Source of the DNA: Rhizobium sp. CG5
GTDB lineage: Bacteria; Pseudomonadota; Alphaproteobacteria; Rhizobiales; Rhizobiaceae
Direction: 5' to 3'
Assembly (NCBI RefSeq): GCF_023701945.1
Contig: NZ_JABAEF010000008.1
Location: forward strand, 62,001-126,000
Length of the DNA stretch: 64,000 nucleotides
Shown: positions 28,250 to 37,702 of the stretch, piece after piece
How positions within the stretch are numbered: position 1 is the stretch's first letter
Layout of the letters: each line of letters starts with the position of its first letter
Notes under the pieces: generated by a model
What the model saw: only the letters and a program-made list of their open reading frames with translations
What the model was told of the DNA's origin: nothing
Databases searched by the model: none
Position numbers and translations under genes: made by a program

Positions 28250-30355
28250 ATGCGACCTGCCCTGCTCGATCCCCTGTTCTCGCCCATCGCGTCGCTTACC
28301 GGCGTCGGGCCGAAGCTTGCGCAATTGCTGGCAAGCCTTTTGGGGCGCGAGGATGCCGAGGATTGCCGGGTCATCGATCTCCTGTTCGTGGCGCCGCACC
28401 GGCTGATCGACCGGCGCAACCAGCCGGGCATTGCGCTGGCCCAGCAGGGCGCCATCGTCACGGTGACCGGACGGGTCGATCGCCATCAGCCGCCGCCGCG
28501 CGGCAAGAGCAGCCATCCCTACCGGGTCTTCCTGCATGACGAGACCGGCGAACTGGCGCTGACCTTCTTCCGCGCCAAGGCCAACTGGCTGGAAAATGCC
28601 CTGCCGATCGACGAGACGGTCATGGTGTCCGGCAAGGTCGACTGGTTCAACGGCCGGCCGTCGATGGTCCATCCCGATTACATGGTGAAGGCGAGCGAAG
28701 CCGGCAACCTGCCGATGGTCGAGCCGGTCTATCCGCTGACGGCGGGCCTGTCGCCGAAAGTGCTGCGCAAGGCGATCGAACAGGCGCTTGAGCGGGTGCC
28801 GGAGTTTGCCGAATGGATCGACGGGCCGCTGGTCGAGCGTCAGGGGTTCCCCAGCGCCCGCGACAGCCTGATCGGGCTGCATCACCCGCGCGACGAGATG
28901 GATATCGACCCTCAGGCGCCGGCAAGGCGCCGGCTGGCCTATGACGAATTCCTGGCCGGGCAATTGTCGCTGGCGCTGGTGCGCCAGAAGCTGCGCAAGG
29001 TGGCAGGCACACCGGTCAGAGCGACGGGCACCCTATCGGCCCAGATTCTGGCCGCCCTGCCCTTTTCGCCGACCTTAAGCCAGACCGCGGCGGTGGCCGA
29101 TATCCTGAAGGACATGGCGAGCGACCAGCGCATGCTGCGGCTGCTGCAGGGCGATGTCGGGGCCGGCAAGACGCTGGTGGCGCTTATGGCCATGGCGGCC
29201 GTCATCGAGAGCGGCGGCCAGGCGGTGCTGATGGCGCCGACCGAAATCCTCGCCCGCCAGCACCATGCGACGATCTCGACCTTTGCGGCGGCGGCCGGCA
29301 TCACGGTCGAGGTGCTGACCGGCCGCACCAAGGGCCGCGAACGCGAGGCGATTACCGAGCGCATTGCGTCTGGACAGGCGCAGATCGTCATCGGCACCCA
29401 TGCGCTGTTCCAGGATAGCGTCACCTATCACAACCTGATGCTGGCGGTGGTCGACGAGCAGCACCGCTTCGGCGTGCATCAACGGCTGCGGCTGACCGCC
29501 AAGGGCATCTCGCCGCATATGCTTGTGATGACCGCGACGCCCATTCCCCGCACCCTGGTGCTGGCCGCCTTTGGCGATATGGACGTGTCGAAGCTCACGG
29601 AAAAGCCGGCCGGCCGCAAGCCGATCCAGACGGTGACGGTGCCGAGCGAACGGACCGGCGAGATCGTCGAGCGGCTGCGCGCCGCCGTCGCCGATGGCAA
29701 GAAGGCCTATTGGATCTGCCCGCTGGTCGAAGAGTCCGAGGTCTCCGACCTGATGTCGGCGGAGGAGCGCCATGCGGTGCTGACCCAGGCGATCGGCCCG
29801 TCGGTCGGGTTGGTACACGGCCGGATGAGCGGCCCGGAAAAGGATGCTGCGATGCTGGCGTTCAAGTCTGGCGAGACGCGGCTGCTGGTCGCCACCACGG
29901 TGGTCGAGGTCGGTGTCGACGTGCCGGATGCGACGATCATGGTGATCGAGCATGCCGAGCGCTTCGGCCTGGCCCAGCTGCACCAGCTGCGTGGCCGGGT
30001 CGGACGCGGCGCGGATGCCTCGACCTGCATACTGCTCTACAAGGGGCCGCTCAGCGAGACCGGCCGGGCGCGGCTGTCGATCCTGCGCGACAGCGAGGAC
30101 GGTTTTCTGATTGCCGAGGAGGACCTGAAGCTGCGCGGCGAAGGCGAATTGCTGGGAACCCGGCAATCGGGCACGCCGGGGTTTCGGATCGCCAGCCTCG
30201 AGGCCCATGGCGATCTGCTGGAGATTGCCCGCAAGGACGCCGCCTATCTGCTGGAGCGCGATCCCGATCTGATGTCGGAGCGCGGAGAGGCGATGCGCGT
30301 GCTGCTGTACCTGCACCGTCGCGACGAGGCGATCAGGTTTCTGCGGGCGGGATAG
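28250..30355 (+). CDS. recG: ATP-dependent DNA helicase RecG
   Basis: RecG remodels stalled replication forks and Holliday junctions. The 701-aa product starts MRPALLDPLFSPIASLTGVGPKLAQLL (wedge region), has Walker A LLQGDVGAGKTLVALMAM, DEQHRFGVHQRLRL, TATPIPRTLVLAAFGDMD, and QLHQLRGRVGRGADASTCILLY with the TRG region after it. ATG at 28250 fits the family N-terminus; the frame is open another 600 bases upstream only as an antisense shadow of mfd/sdhE. No strong Shine-Dalgarno is visible. Its 3' end overlaps the convergent DUF502 gene by 23 bp. Confidence 0.97.
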   Translation: MRPALLDPLFSPIASLTGVGPKLAQLLASLLGREDAEDCRVIDLLFVAPHRLIDRRNQPGIALAQQGAIVTVTGRVDRHQPPPRGKSSHPYRVFLHDETGELALTFFRAKANWLENALPIDETVMVSGKVDWFNGRPSMVHPDYMVKASEAGNLPMVEPVYPLTAGLSPKVLRKAIEQALERVPEFAEWIDGPLVERQGFPSARDSLIGLHHPRDEMDIDPQAPARRRLAYDEFLAGQLSLALVRQKLRKVAGTPVRATGTLSAQILAALPFSPTLSQTAAVADILKDMASDQRMLRLLQGDVGAGKTLVALMAMAAVIESGGQAVLMAPTEILARQHHATISTFAAAAGITVEVLTGRTKGREREAITERIASGQAQIVIGTHALFQDSVTYHNLMLAVVDEQHRFGVHQRLRLTAKGISPHMLVMTATPIPRTLVLAAFGDMDVSKLTEKPAGRKPIQTVTVPSERTGEIVERLRAAVADGKKAYWICPLVEESEVSDLMSAEERHAVLTQAIGPSVGLVHGRMSGPEKDAAMLAFKSGETRLLVATTVVEVGVDVPDATIMVIEHAERFGLAQLHQLRGRVGRGADASTCILLYKGPLSETGRARLSILRDSEDGFLIAEEDLKLRGEGELLGTRQSGTPGFRIASLEAHGDLLEIARKDAAYLLERDPDLMSERGEAMRVLLYLHRRDEAIRFLRAG

Positions 30356-31019
30356 GGGCAGGCTCTGGCTGCGGCAGCTTGTAGTTCGGCACGATCAAGC
30401 CGCCTGAAATCAGCAGCTTGGCGCCCTCTTCCGGGGTCATGTCCAGCAGCTTCAGCTTGTGGCGCGGCACGAACATCAGGAAACCGGCGGTCGGCACCGG
30501 GGTTGGCGGCAGGAAGACCGCGACCATTTCCTGACCGTCCTCGTTAAGCCGCGCGGCGATCTCGCCGGTGGCATCCGTGGCGATGAACACCAGCACCCAC
30601 ATGCCGGGACTGGGAAATTCGACCAGCCCGACCTTCTTGAAGGAGGAGGACTGGTCCTTCAGCACCGATTCGAAGATCTGTTTTAGGCTCTTGTAGAGCG
30701 TGCGGACCAGCGGCATGCGGTGAAAGATCTGCTCGCCGAAGGTAACGATCGAGCGGCCGATCAGGTTCTTGCCGAGAAAGCCGACGGCCGTGATGGTGAT
30801 GACGGCAATCAGCAGGCCGAAGCCGGGCACGGCGAACTGCAGGTAGCTTTCGGGATTGTAGCGATCGGGAATATAGGGTTTCACCCAGCTGTCGGCCCAG
30901 CGGATAAACGACCAGGTCAGCCAGATGGTGATGGCGATCGGCGCGCAAATGATCAATCCCGTCAGGAAATTGTTCCGGAGGCGCGTCGCCACGGAGATGG
31001 TCTCTGGGCTTTCGTTCAT
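30333..31019 (-). CDS. DUF502 membrane protein
   Basis: A 228-aa inner-membrane protein of the DUF502 family, function unknown. Two membrane segments are clear (NFLTGLIICAPIAITIWLTW and FGLLIAVITITAVGFLG), followed by the family sequence RMPLVRTLYKSLKQIFESVL and a soluble domain with WVLVFIATD and VFLPPTPVPTAGFLMFVP. ATG at 31019 starts MNESPETISVATRL with GGCGG upstream; the longer frame to 31070 is unlikely because it overlaps the GNAT gene. Neighbouring recG is the usual rhizobial arrangement. Confidence 0.92.
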   Translation of the reverse strand: MNESPETISVATRLRNNFLTGLIICAPIAITIWLTWSFIRWADSWVKPYIPDRYNPESYLQFAVPGFGLLIAVITITAVGFLGKNLIGRSIVTFGEQIFHRMPLVRTLYKSLKQIFESVLKDQSSSFKKVGLVEFPSPGMWVLVFIATDATGEIAARLNEDGQEMVAVFLPPTPVPTAGFLMFVPRHKLKLLDMTPEEGAKLLISGGLIVPNYKLPQPEPAPIPPAET

Positions 31020-31029
31020 CGTACCGCCG

Positions 31030-31533
31030 TTATGCTGCACTGCCATAAAACGCAGGATGGAAGGCGACAATGCCGGATGGCACAGGCCCTCGCAAGGGCA
31101 AAATCATGAAATATTCAGCCGGCAAATCAGGGTAGGTCAAACCTGCGTGATGACCAAAGCCGAACTTGGGATAAAGCTTCGGGCTGCCGACGACCACGCA
31201 GCCTTGGGCTCCGAGATCCCGCAGTCGGGCAATACCGTGGCGGATCAGCCGGGCGCCGATGCCCTCGCCCTGGCGATCCGGACGCACGGACACCGGACCA
31301 AGCCCGTACCAGTCTTTCTCGCCGCCCGACAGCGTCACCGGCGAGAAGGCGATATGGCCGATGATGCCCTCCTCGTCTTCAGCCACAAGGGAAATGGTCA
31401 AGTCATGGGCGGCGCGCAGGCGGGTTACGATCCGGTGTTCGGTCTGGTCGCTGTAATCCTTGCCGGCAAAGGCGGCTTCGGTGATCTCGCCGATCGCCTC
31501 TTCGTCGCCCGGTTGCTCAGGCCTGATGATCAT
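31030..31533 (-). CDS. GNAT-family N-acetyltransferase
   Basis: A 167-aa acetyl-CoA-dependent acetyltransferase (YhbS-like). MIIRPEQPGDEEAIGEITEAAF is the typical start; the acetyl-CoA loop is VRPDRQGEGIGARLIRHGI, and VVVGSPKLYPKFGFGHHAGL is characteristic of the subfamily. The substrate is unknown. Its ATG overlaps the glmS stop (ATGA), so it is translated from the glmS message. Eleven bases separate its stop from the DUF502 start, suggesting a glmS-GNAT-DUF502 unit. Confidence 0.93.
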   Translation of the reverse strand: MIIRPEQPGDEEAIGEITEAAFAGKDYSDQTEHRIVTRLRAAHDLTISLVAEDEEGIIGHIAFSPVTLSGGEKDWYGLGPVSVRPDRQGEGIGARLIRHGIARLRDLGAQGCVVVGSPKLYPKFGFGHHAGLTYPDLPAEYFMILPLRGPVPSGIVAFHPAFYGSAA

Positions 31534-33356
31534 TCCACCGTGACCGATTTCGCCAGATTGCGCGGCTGGTCGACATCGGTGCCCATGAAGACGGCGGTGT
31601 GGTAGGCGAGCAGCTGGATCGGCAGGGAGAAGACCATCGGCGAGATGATTTCCGCAACATTCGGCAGGACGATGGTCGCCATGGTCGGCAGTTTGGAGGC
31701 GGCCGCCCCCTTCGCGTCGGTGATGAAGATGATGCGGCCGCCGCGGGCAGCGACCTCCTGCATGTTCGAGACGGTCTTTTCGAAGAATCGATCATGGGGG
31801 GCGATGACGATCACCGGCATGTTCTCGTCGATCAGCGCGATCGGCCCATGCTTCAATTCGCCGGCCGCATAACCTTCGGCATGGATATAGGAGATTTCCT
31901 TGAGCTTCAGCGCACCTTCCATGGCGAGCGGATAGCTGGTGCCGCGCCCGAGATAGAGCACGTCCTTGAACTTCGACAGTTCGCGGGCCAGGCTTTCCAT
32001 CTGCGGCTGGATGTCGTTCAGCACCTTGCTCATGATGCGCGGCATTTCGGCAAGGCTGCGCACCAGCTGCTTTTCGTCGGCCGGGGTCACCGTGCCGCGG
32101 GCCTTGCCAGCGCCGATCGCCAGGGCCGCCAGAACCGCCAGCTGGCAGGTAAAGGCTTTTGTCGAGGCGACGCCGATTTCCGGGCCGGCCAGGATCGGGA
32201 AGACCGCATCGGCCTCGCGGGCAATGGTCGATTCCTTGACATTGACGATGGCGCCGATCTTCAGGCCCTCCTGCTTGCAATAGCGCAGGCAGGCCAGCGT
32301 ATCGGCGGTTTCGCCGGACTGCGAGATGAACAGGGCGACCTGATCCGTGGACAGCGGCATTTCGCGATAGCGGAACTCGGAGGCGACATCGATCTCGACC
32401 GGCAGGCGGGCATAGCGCTCGAACCAGTATTTGCCGATCAGCCCCGACAGATAGGCGGTGCCGCAGGCCGAGACGGCGAGGCCGCGCAGGGCCTTGAAAT
32501 CAATCGCCGAGACATTCGGCTTGATCGAATGGTCCTGGAAATCGACATAATGGGAGAGGGCGTGGGAGATCACTTCCGGCTGCTCGTAGATTTCCTTTTC
32601 CATGAAATGGCGGTGATTGCCCTTGTCGACCATGAAGGCGGTCGCCTGGGAGATCTGATGCGGACGTTTCACCGGCTTGCCGGAGAAATCCATGATCTCG
32701 GCGCCGCCGTGATGGATGATGGCGCAGTCGCCATCGACCAGATAGGCGATCTCGTTGGTAAAGGGGCTGAGCGCGATGGCATCGGAACCTAGGAACATTT
32801 CGTCCTTGCCGAAACCGATGGCCAGCGGCGGTCCGAAGCGGGCTGCCATGATGGTATCCGGGTCGTCCTGAAACATCACCACCAGCGCATAGGCACCGGT
32901 GACCTGGTTGAGCATGGCGAGCATGGCGGCGCGGTTGTCGAGGCCCTGGCGGCGATATTTGGCGAGCAGCTGGGCGACGACTTCGGTGTCGGTCTGGGTG
33001 GTGAATTCGGCGCCTTCCGCCGTCAGCGCATCGCGCAGCTCGGAGAAATTCTCGATGATGCCATTGTGCACGACGGCGACGCCCTCGACGAAATGCGGAT
33101 GGGCATTGGTCTCGTTGGGCACGCCATGGGTGGCCCAGCGGGTATGGGCAATGCCGATCGTGCCGGCCAGCGGTTCGTCGGACAGTTTCTTCTCAAGATT
33201 GAACAGTTTTCCTTCGGCGCGGCGGCGCTCCATGACGCCATCGTGAATGGTGGCGACGCCGGCGGAATCATAACCGCGATATTCGAGCCGCTTCAGGGCG
33301 TCGACAAGACGCTCCGCCACCGGCCTGTTACCGACAATACCGACGATACCGCACAT
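31530..33356 (-). CDS. glmS: Glutamine-fructose-6-phosphate aminotransferase (isomerizing)
   Basis: Makes glucosamine-6-phosphate, the first step to UDP-GlcNAc for peptidoglycan and lipopolysaccharide. The 608-aa length is standard. Cys2 in MCGIVGIVGNR is the N-terminal glutaminase nucleophile; HTRWATHGVPNETNAHPH is the glutaminase site. Two SIS isomerase domains follow (SACGTAYLSGLIGKYW; YLGRGTSYPLAMEGALKLKE), ending in DVDQPRNLAKSVTVE. It lies 113 bp after glmU, which does the next steps. Confidence 0.98.
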   Translation of the reverse strand: MCGIVGIVGNRPVAERLVDALKRLEYRGYDSAGVATIHDGVMERRRAEGKLFNLEKKLSDEPLAGTIGIAHTRWATHGVPNETNAHPHFVEGVAVVHNGIIENFSELRDALTAEGAEFTTQTDTEVVAQLLAKYRRQGLDNRAAMLAMLNQVTGAYALVVMFQDDPDTIMAARFGPPLAIGFGKDEMFLGSDAIALSPFTNEIAYLVDGDCAIIHHGGAEIMDFSGKPVKRPHQISQATAFMVDKGNHRHFMEKEIYEQPEVISHALSHYVDFQDHSIKPNVSAIDFKALRGLAVSACGTAYLSGLIGKYWFERYARLPVEIDVASEFRYREMPLSTDQVALFISQSGETADTLACLRYCKQEGLKIGAIVNVKESTIAREADAVFPILAGPEIGVASTKAFTCQLAVLAALAIGAGKARGTVTPADEKQLVRSLAEMPRIMSKVLNDIQPQMESLARELSKFKDVLYLGRGTSYPLAMEGALKLKEISYIHAEGYAAGELKHGPIALIDENMPVIVIAPHDRFFEKTVSNMQEVAARGGRIIFITDAKGAAASKLPTMATIVLPNVAEIISPMVFSLPIQLLAYHTAVFMGTDVDQPRNLAKSVTVE

Positions 33357-33469
33357 GAAATTCTCCGTCTGGCTTTAACTGTGGCGCCAGTCCTAATGAT
33401 TTTCGCAATTTCCGCAATCGCGAAGCCGGTCACATTCGGTATCGTTCCGTTACGGAAGGCAGCTCCCGT

Positions 33470-34831
33470 TCACGCACCGGATTTCTTCGCTGCCTTCGCC
33501 GCCAGGTTGCGGGCGCGGATCTCCTTGGCGCGGCCGGGCTTCATTTCCTGGCGGGAGCGGCCAAGCGCCAGCGCATCGGCCGGCACGTCCTGCGTGATGA
33601 CGCTGCCCGAGGCAATGAGGGCACCGTCGCCGATCGAAACGGGTGCGACCAGCGACGAGTTGGAGCCGATGAAGGCGCCCTCGCCGATCCTCGTGATATG
33701 CTTGTTCACGCCGTCGTAATTGCAGGTGATGGTGCCGGCGCCGATATTGGTCTCGGCGCCGACGAAGGCGTCGCCGATATAGGTGAGATGGTTGACCTTG
33801 GCGCCGCGGCCGATCTCGGCCTTCTTGACCTCGCAGAAATTGCCGACCTTGGAGCCTTCGGCGAGATGGGCGCCGGGCCGCAGCCGGGCGAAGGGGCCGA
33901 CGGTTGCGCCGGTCGCCACATGGGCGCCTTCCAGATGGGAAAAGGCATGGATGACCGCACCTGGCTCGATCACGACGCCCGGACCGAAGACGACGTTCGG
34001 CTCGATCAGCGCGTCCTGGCCGATCACCGTGTCATAGGCGAGAAAGACGGTTTCGGGCGCAATCATGCTGACGCCGGACAACATCAGCTCGTGGCGGCGG
34101 CGCTCCTGCCAGACCCGCTCGATCTGCGCCAGTTCAGCGCGGTTGTTGCAGCCGGCAAGCTCGGCCTCCGGCGCATCGACGGCGACGGCCTTGCCGCCCG
34201 CTGAGCGGGCGATTTCGACGAGGTCGGTCAGATAATATTCGCCCTTCACATTGGCATTGCCGATCTGCTGCAGCAGATCGAGCGCCTTGCGGCCGTTGAT
34301 CGCCATCAGGCCGCTGTTGCACCAGGTGACCTGGCGCACGGCATCGGTGGCGTCCTTTTCCTCGCGGATAGCGACCAGTTCGCCACTCTCGACGAGCAGG
34401 CGCCCATAGCCGGTCGGACGCTCCGTGTGGAAGCCGATGACGGCAATGTCATTGCCGGCGGCAAGGGCGGCGCGGGCGGCCAGCAGCGGGCCTTCGGTGA
34501 TCAGCGGCACATCGCCATAGGCGACGAGAATTTCGTCATAACCCTTTGCGATCACGTCGCGAGCGGTCAGCACGGCATGGCCGGTGCCAAGCCGTTCGGT
34601 CTGCAGGACGGGCGTCACCTGCAGGCCATCGACCCCGGCCGCCTTGGCAACGGCCTCGGCATCGCGGCCAACGACCAGCGCCACATCGCTGATACCGGCT
34701 TTGGCGATGGCCGCCATGACATGGGCGATCATCGGCCGGCCGGCCACCGGATGCAGCACTTTCGACATCGAGGATTTCATGCGCGTGCTGTCGCCCGCGG
34801 CAAGAATAACGGCCAAACAGCTGCGGTCCAT
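33470..34831 (-). CDS. glmU: Bifunctional GlcN-1-P acetyltransferase / GlcNAc-1-P uridyltransferase
   Basis: Completes UDP-GlcNAc synthesis. The N-terminal pyrophosphorylase has [20 protein letters not shown], where Ser replaces Gly (GTRM in E. coli) and Pro before Lys is also Ser, together with VAYGDVPLI. The C-terminal half is a left-handed beta-helix acetyltransferase with hexapeptide repeats ([32 protein letters not shown] cluster, [24 protein letters not shown]). At 453 aa it is normal length. It sits downstream of the galactofuranose importer cluster and upstream of glmS on the same strand. Confidence 0.97.
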   Translation of the reverse strand: MDRSCLAVILAAGDSTRMKSSMSKVLHPVAGRPMIAHVMAAIAKAGISDVALVVGRDAEAVAKAAGVDGLQVTPVLQTERLGTGHAVLTARDVIAKGYDEILVAYGDVPLITEGPLLAARAALAAGNDIAVIGFHTERPTGYGRLLVESGELVAIREEKDATDAVRQVTWCNSGLMAINGRKALDLLQQIGNANVKGEYYLTDLVEIARSAGGKAVAVDAPEAELAGCNNRAELAQIERVWQERRRHELMLSGVSMIAPETVFLAYDTVIGQDALIEPNVVFGPGVVIEPGAVIHAFSHLEGAHVATGATVGPFARLRPGAHLAEGSKVGNFCEVKKAEIGRGAKVNHLTYIGDAFVGAETNIGAGTITCNYDGVNKHITRIGEGAFIGSNSSLVAPVSIGDGALIASGSVITQDVPADALALGRSRQEMKPGRAKEIRARNLAAKAAKKSGA

Positions 34832-34955
34832 GGTGAGACTCCCTGATATGCGTGGTCAAAAGCTGGGATGAGCTACCACGCAGCGCCGCCCTTCGGCAAG
34901 GCACGGCGAGAAGCGGCGCGCCCTCAGCAGATCAAACGATAAGGGAAAGGAAGGA

Positions 34956-35699
34956 TCAGCCGCGCTGCGCGGCAAAACTTGCCTGCGCCCGGTCCCGGCC
35001 GACCAGGATGACCTTTTCCATGGCGGTCCGAGCCGCGGCCGTATCGCGGCTCTCGATCGCTTCGACGATCGCCATGTGGGAGGCCTTGACGTCGGAGACC
35101 CGCATTCTATCGGCCGGTGTCGAGGACAGCTTGAAGGCACCGACCAGCGCCGCCTTGATCAGGCTGCCGAGCGTGCGCATGAAGGGATTGCCGGAGGCAT
35201 TGGCGAGCGCCATGTGGAAGCGCAGATCGGCGATCGCCAGACTTTCGGTGGTGTGATCGGGATTGCCGAGATCCTCGGCCAGCTGCCGCAGGATGTCGAT
35301 CGCCTCCGGTGTCGCCTTTTCCGCGGCAAGGGCGGCGGCGGCCGGCTCGAAGGCCAGGCGGATCTCATAGAGGCTGAGCAGGAAGTCCTCGCTGACGCCG
35401 CATTCGAAATGCCAGGTCAGCACATCGCCATCGAACATGTTCCAGAACTGCCGGTCGGTGACGCGGGTGCCGATCCGCGCCTTCGGCACGACCAGTCCCT
35501 TGGCAGCCAGTGTCTTCATCGCCTCGCGCAGCACGGTGCGCGAGACGTGAAAACGTTGCGCCAGCTCCAGATCGCCCGGCAGGACACTGCCGACCGGAAA
35601 CTCGCCGCTGATGATGGCCGTGCCAATCTCATCGACGACCTGGCCATGGCTGGTGCGCGAGCCGGTTATCGTCACGGGTCCGAGCAATCCGTTGTACAA
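34956..35699 (-). CDS. GntR/FadR-family (FCD) transcriptional regulator
   Basis: A 247-aa regulator with an N-terminal winged helix (VVDEIGTAIISGEFPVGSVLPG...LAQRFHVSRTVLREAMKTLAAKGLV) and a C-terminal all-helical FCD ligand domain (LYEIRLAFEPAAAALAAEKAT, LRFHMALANASGNPFM) with the metal-binding His. It starts with TTG at 35699, preceded by AGAAAGGG. It lies 21 bp after yjfF on the same strand, so it is probably the last gene of the importer operon and its likely regulator; effector unknown. Confidence 0.92.
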   Translation of the reverse strand: MYNGLLGPVTITGSRTSHGQVVDEIGTAIISGEFPVGSVLPGDLELAQRFHVSRTVLREAMKTLAAKGLVVPKARIGTRVTDRQFWNMFDGDVLTWHFECGVSEDFLLSLYEIRLAFEPAAAALAAEKATPEAIDILRQLAEDLGNPDHTTESLAIADLRFHMALANASGNPFMRTLGSLIKAALVGAFKLSSTPADRMRVSDVKASHMAIVEAIESRDTAAARTAMEKVILVGRDRAQASFAAQRG

Positions 35700-35720
35700 G
35701 ATGAAACCCTTTCTCTCTCG

Positions 35721-36689
35721 TCATCCACTGCCTTTGCGCGACAGGGCGAGAATGCCCTTCTGCAACAGGATGAAGGCAAACAACAGTAGGCCGATGAGGA
35801 TTTTCGTCCACCAACTGGAAAGGGTCCCGTCAAAGGTAATGTAGGTCTGGATCAATCCCTGGATGAGAATGCCGATGAATGTGCCGGCGATGAAGCCCGA
35901 ACCGCCGGTCAACAGCGTTCCGCCGATCACCACCGCGGCGATCGCATCCAGTTCGACGCCGACCGCCGAAAGCGGATAGCCGGCCGAGGTGTAGAGCGAG
36001 AAGACGATGCCGGCGAGACCGGCCAGCAGGCCCGACAAGGCGTATGTCAGGATCGTCGTGCGGCCGACCGGCACGCCCATCAGCCGGGCCGTCTGCACAC
36101 CGCCGCCCAGCGCATAGACATTGGCGCCGAAGCGGGTGCGGTGGGCGATCAGCGCGCCGATGATGAAGACCAGGATCATGATGCCGCCGATCAGCGTCAG
36201 GCGCCCGCCGCCGGGCAGCTTGTAGAAGGTCTTGCGCATCACCGAATAGAAGTCGTGGGCGATCGGGATGCTGTCGATCGACAGCACGAAGGCCATGCCG
36301 CGCGCCAAAAACATGCCGGCGAGCGTCACGATGAAGGACGGCATTTCCAGATAGTGGATCACCGCCCCCATCAGGGCGCCGAAGGCCGTGGTGATGACCA
36401 GCAGCAACGCAAAGGCAACGACGGGGTGGACGCCGGTGTTTTCGAGCAGGACGGCCAGGAAGACGCCGGCAAAGGCGATGACCGCGCCGACCGAGAGATC
36501 GATGCCGCCCGACAGGATGACGAAGGTCATGCCAACCGCGGCGATGCCGAGGAAAGCGTTGTCGGTCAAAAGGTTGCTGATCACCCGGACCGAGAGCATG
36601 GCCGGGAATTGCAGGGCGCAGACCGCATAGGCGGTGATGAAGATGACGACGGTGGCCAGAACAGGCAGATAACGGGCATTCAGGGTCAT
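35721..36689 (-). CDS. yjfF: Galactofuranose-type sugar ABC permease YjfF
   Basis: A 322-aa inner-membrane permease of the ribose/BPD_transp_2 class, second permease of the importer. The signature ILSGGIDLSVGAVIAFAGVF is near residue 60 and GAYPLSAVG-like YTSAGYPLSAVGVELDAIAAVVIGG near 245; about eight to ten helices are visible. The start at 36689 (MTLNARYLPV) has GGGGAG eight bases upstream; an ATG six bases earlier overlaps the ytfT stop (TGATG) but is too near the ribosome site. The frame stays open through ytfT, which is a shadow and not a fusion. Confidence 0.93.
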   Translation of the reverse strand: MTLNARYLPVLATVVIFITAYAVCALQFPAMLSVRVISNLLTDNAFLGIAAVGMTFVILSGGIDLSVGAVIAFAGVFLAVLLENTGVHPVVAFALLLVITTAFGALMGAVIHYLEMPSFIVTLAGMFLARGMAFVLSIDSIPIAHDFYSVMRKTFYKLPGGGRLTLIGGIMILVFIIGALIAHRTRFGANVYALGGGVQTARLMGVPVGRTTILTYALSGLLAGLAGIVFSLYTSAGYPLSAVGVELDAIAAVVIGGTLLTGGSGFIAGTFIGILIQGLIQTYITFDGTLSSWWTKILIGLLLFAFILLQKGILALSRKGSG

Positions 36690-36694
36690 CGGCA

Positions 36695-37702
36695 TCACTC
36701 CCCGGCACCGCTTGGCGCACGCCTGAAATAGAGGCCAAGCTGCTGCAGGGCGGGCGACTGGATGACGAGAATGATCACGATAATGGCGGCCTTGATGATC
36801 AGGTTGAATTCCGGCGGAAAGCCGGAGAGCAGGATGCCGGTATTGATCGACTGGATGATCAGCGCACCGAGCAGCGATCCGGCAATGCTGAACCGGCCGC
36901 CGAGCAGCGAATTGCCGCCGACCACGACGGCGAGGATGGCATCGAGTTCCAGCCAGAGACCGGCATTGTTGGCGTCCGCGCCCTTGATATCGGCGGCGAC
37001 GATCAGGCCGGCGATGGTGGCGGCCAGGCTGCAGAGACCATAGACGACGATCAACAGCACCGGCGTGCCGACCCCCGACAGGGTGCTGGCGCGACGATTG
37101 ATGCCGACCGATTCGACCAGCATGCCGAGCGCCGTGCCGCGCACCAGGAAAGCGATGGCAATGGCAAAGGCGATGAAGATCAGCACCGGCATGGGCAGCA
37201 GAAACAAAGCACCGCTGCCGATGAAGACCAGGCCCGGATCGGTGAAGGTCAGGATCGTGCCTTCGGTGATCAGTTGCGCGATGCCGCGGCCGGCGACCAT
37301 CAGCACCAGGGTGGCGATGATCGGCTGGATGCCGAGCACGGCGACCAGCACGCCGTTCCACAACCCGCACAGCAGGCCGGCGACCAGCACCAGACCGAGC
37401 GTGTAGGGCAGTGACGCACCGCCGGAGATGGTTGCGGCAGCGACCGCACCGGTGATGGCAATCACCGCGCCGACCGAGAGGTCGATGCCCTTGGTGGCGA
37501 TCACCAGCGTCATGCCGACGGCCAGCAGCGCCACGGGCGCGCCGCGGTTCAGCACGTCGATCAGGCTGCCATAGAGCCGGCCGTTCTGGATCTCGATGTC
37601 GAAGAAGCCGGGAAAGGCGATGACATTCAGGGTCAGGATGACGGCCAAGGCGATCAGCTGCGGCGCCAGCCGGCGAGCGAGCGGTTTCAGATGCTGGATC
37701 AT
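36695..37702 (-). CDS. ytfT: Galactofuranose-type sugar ABC permease YtfT
   Basis: A 335-aa inner-membrane permease, partner of YjfF. It shows the class motif IATKGIDLSVGAVIAITGAVAAATI, LVLMVAGRGIAQLITEG and the late WLELDAILAVVVGGNSLLGG (matching the equivalent loop in YjfF). Its ATG overlaps the ytfR stop by four bases and its TGA abuts yjfF, so ytfR-ytfT-yjfF are tightly coupled. Length is close to E. coli YtfT. Confidence 0.93.
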   Translation of the reverse strand: MIQHLKPLARRLAPQLIALAVILTLNVIAFPGFFDIEIQNGRLYGSLIDVLNRGAPVALLAVGMTLVIATKGIDLSVGAVIAITGAVAAATISGGASLPYTLGLVLVAGLLCGLWNGVLVAVLGIQPIIATLVLMVAGRGIAQLITEGTILTFTDPGLVFIGSGALFLLPMPVLIFIAFAIAIAFLVRGTALGMLVESVGINRRASTLSGVGTPVLLIVVYGLCSLAATIAGLIVAADIKGADANNAGLWLELDAILAVVVGGNSLLGGRFSIAGSLLGALIIQSINTGILLSGFPPEFNLIIKAAIIVIILVIQSPALQQLGLYFRRAPSGAGE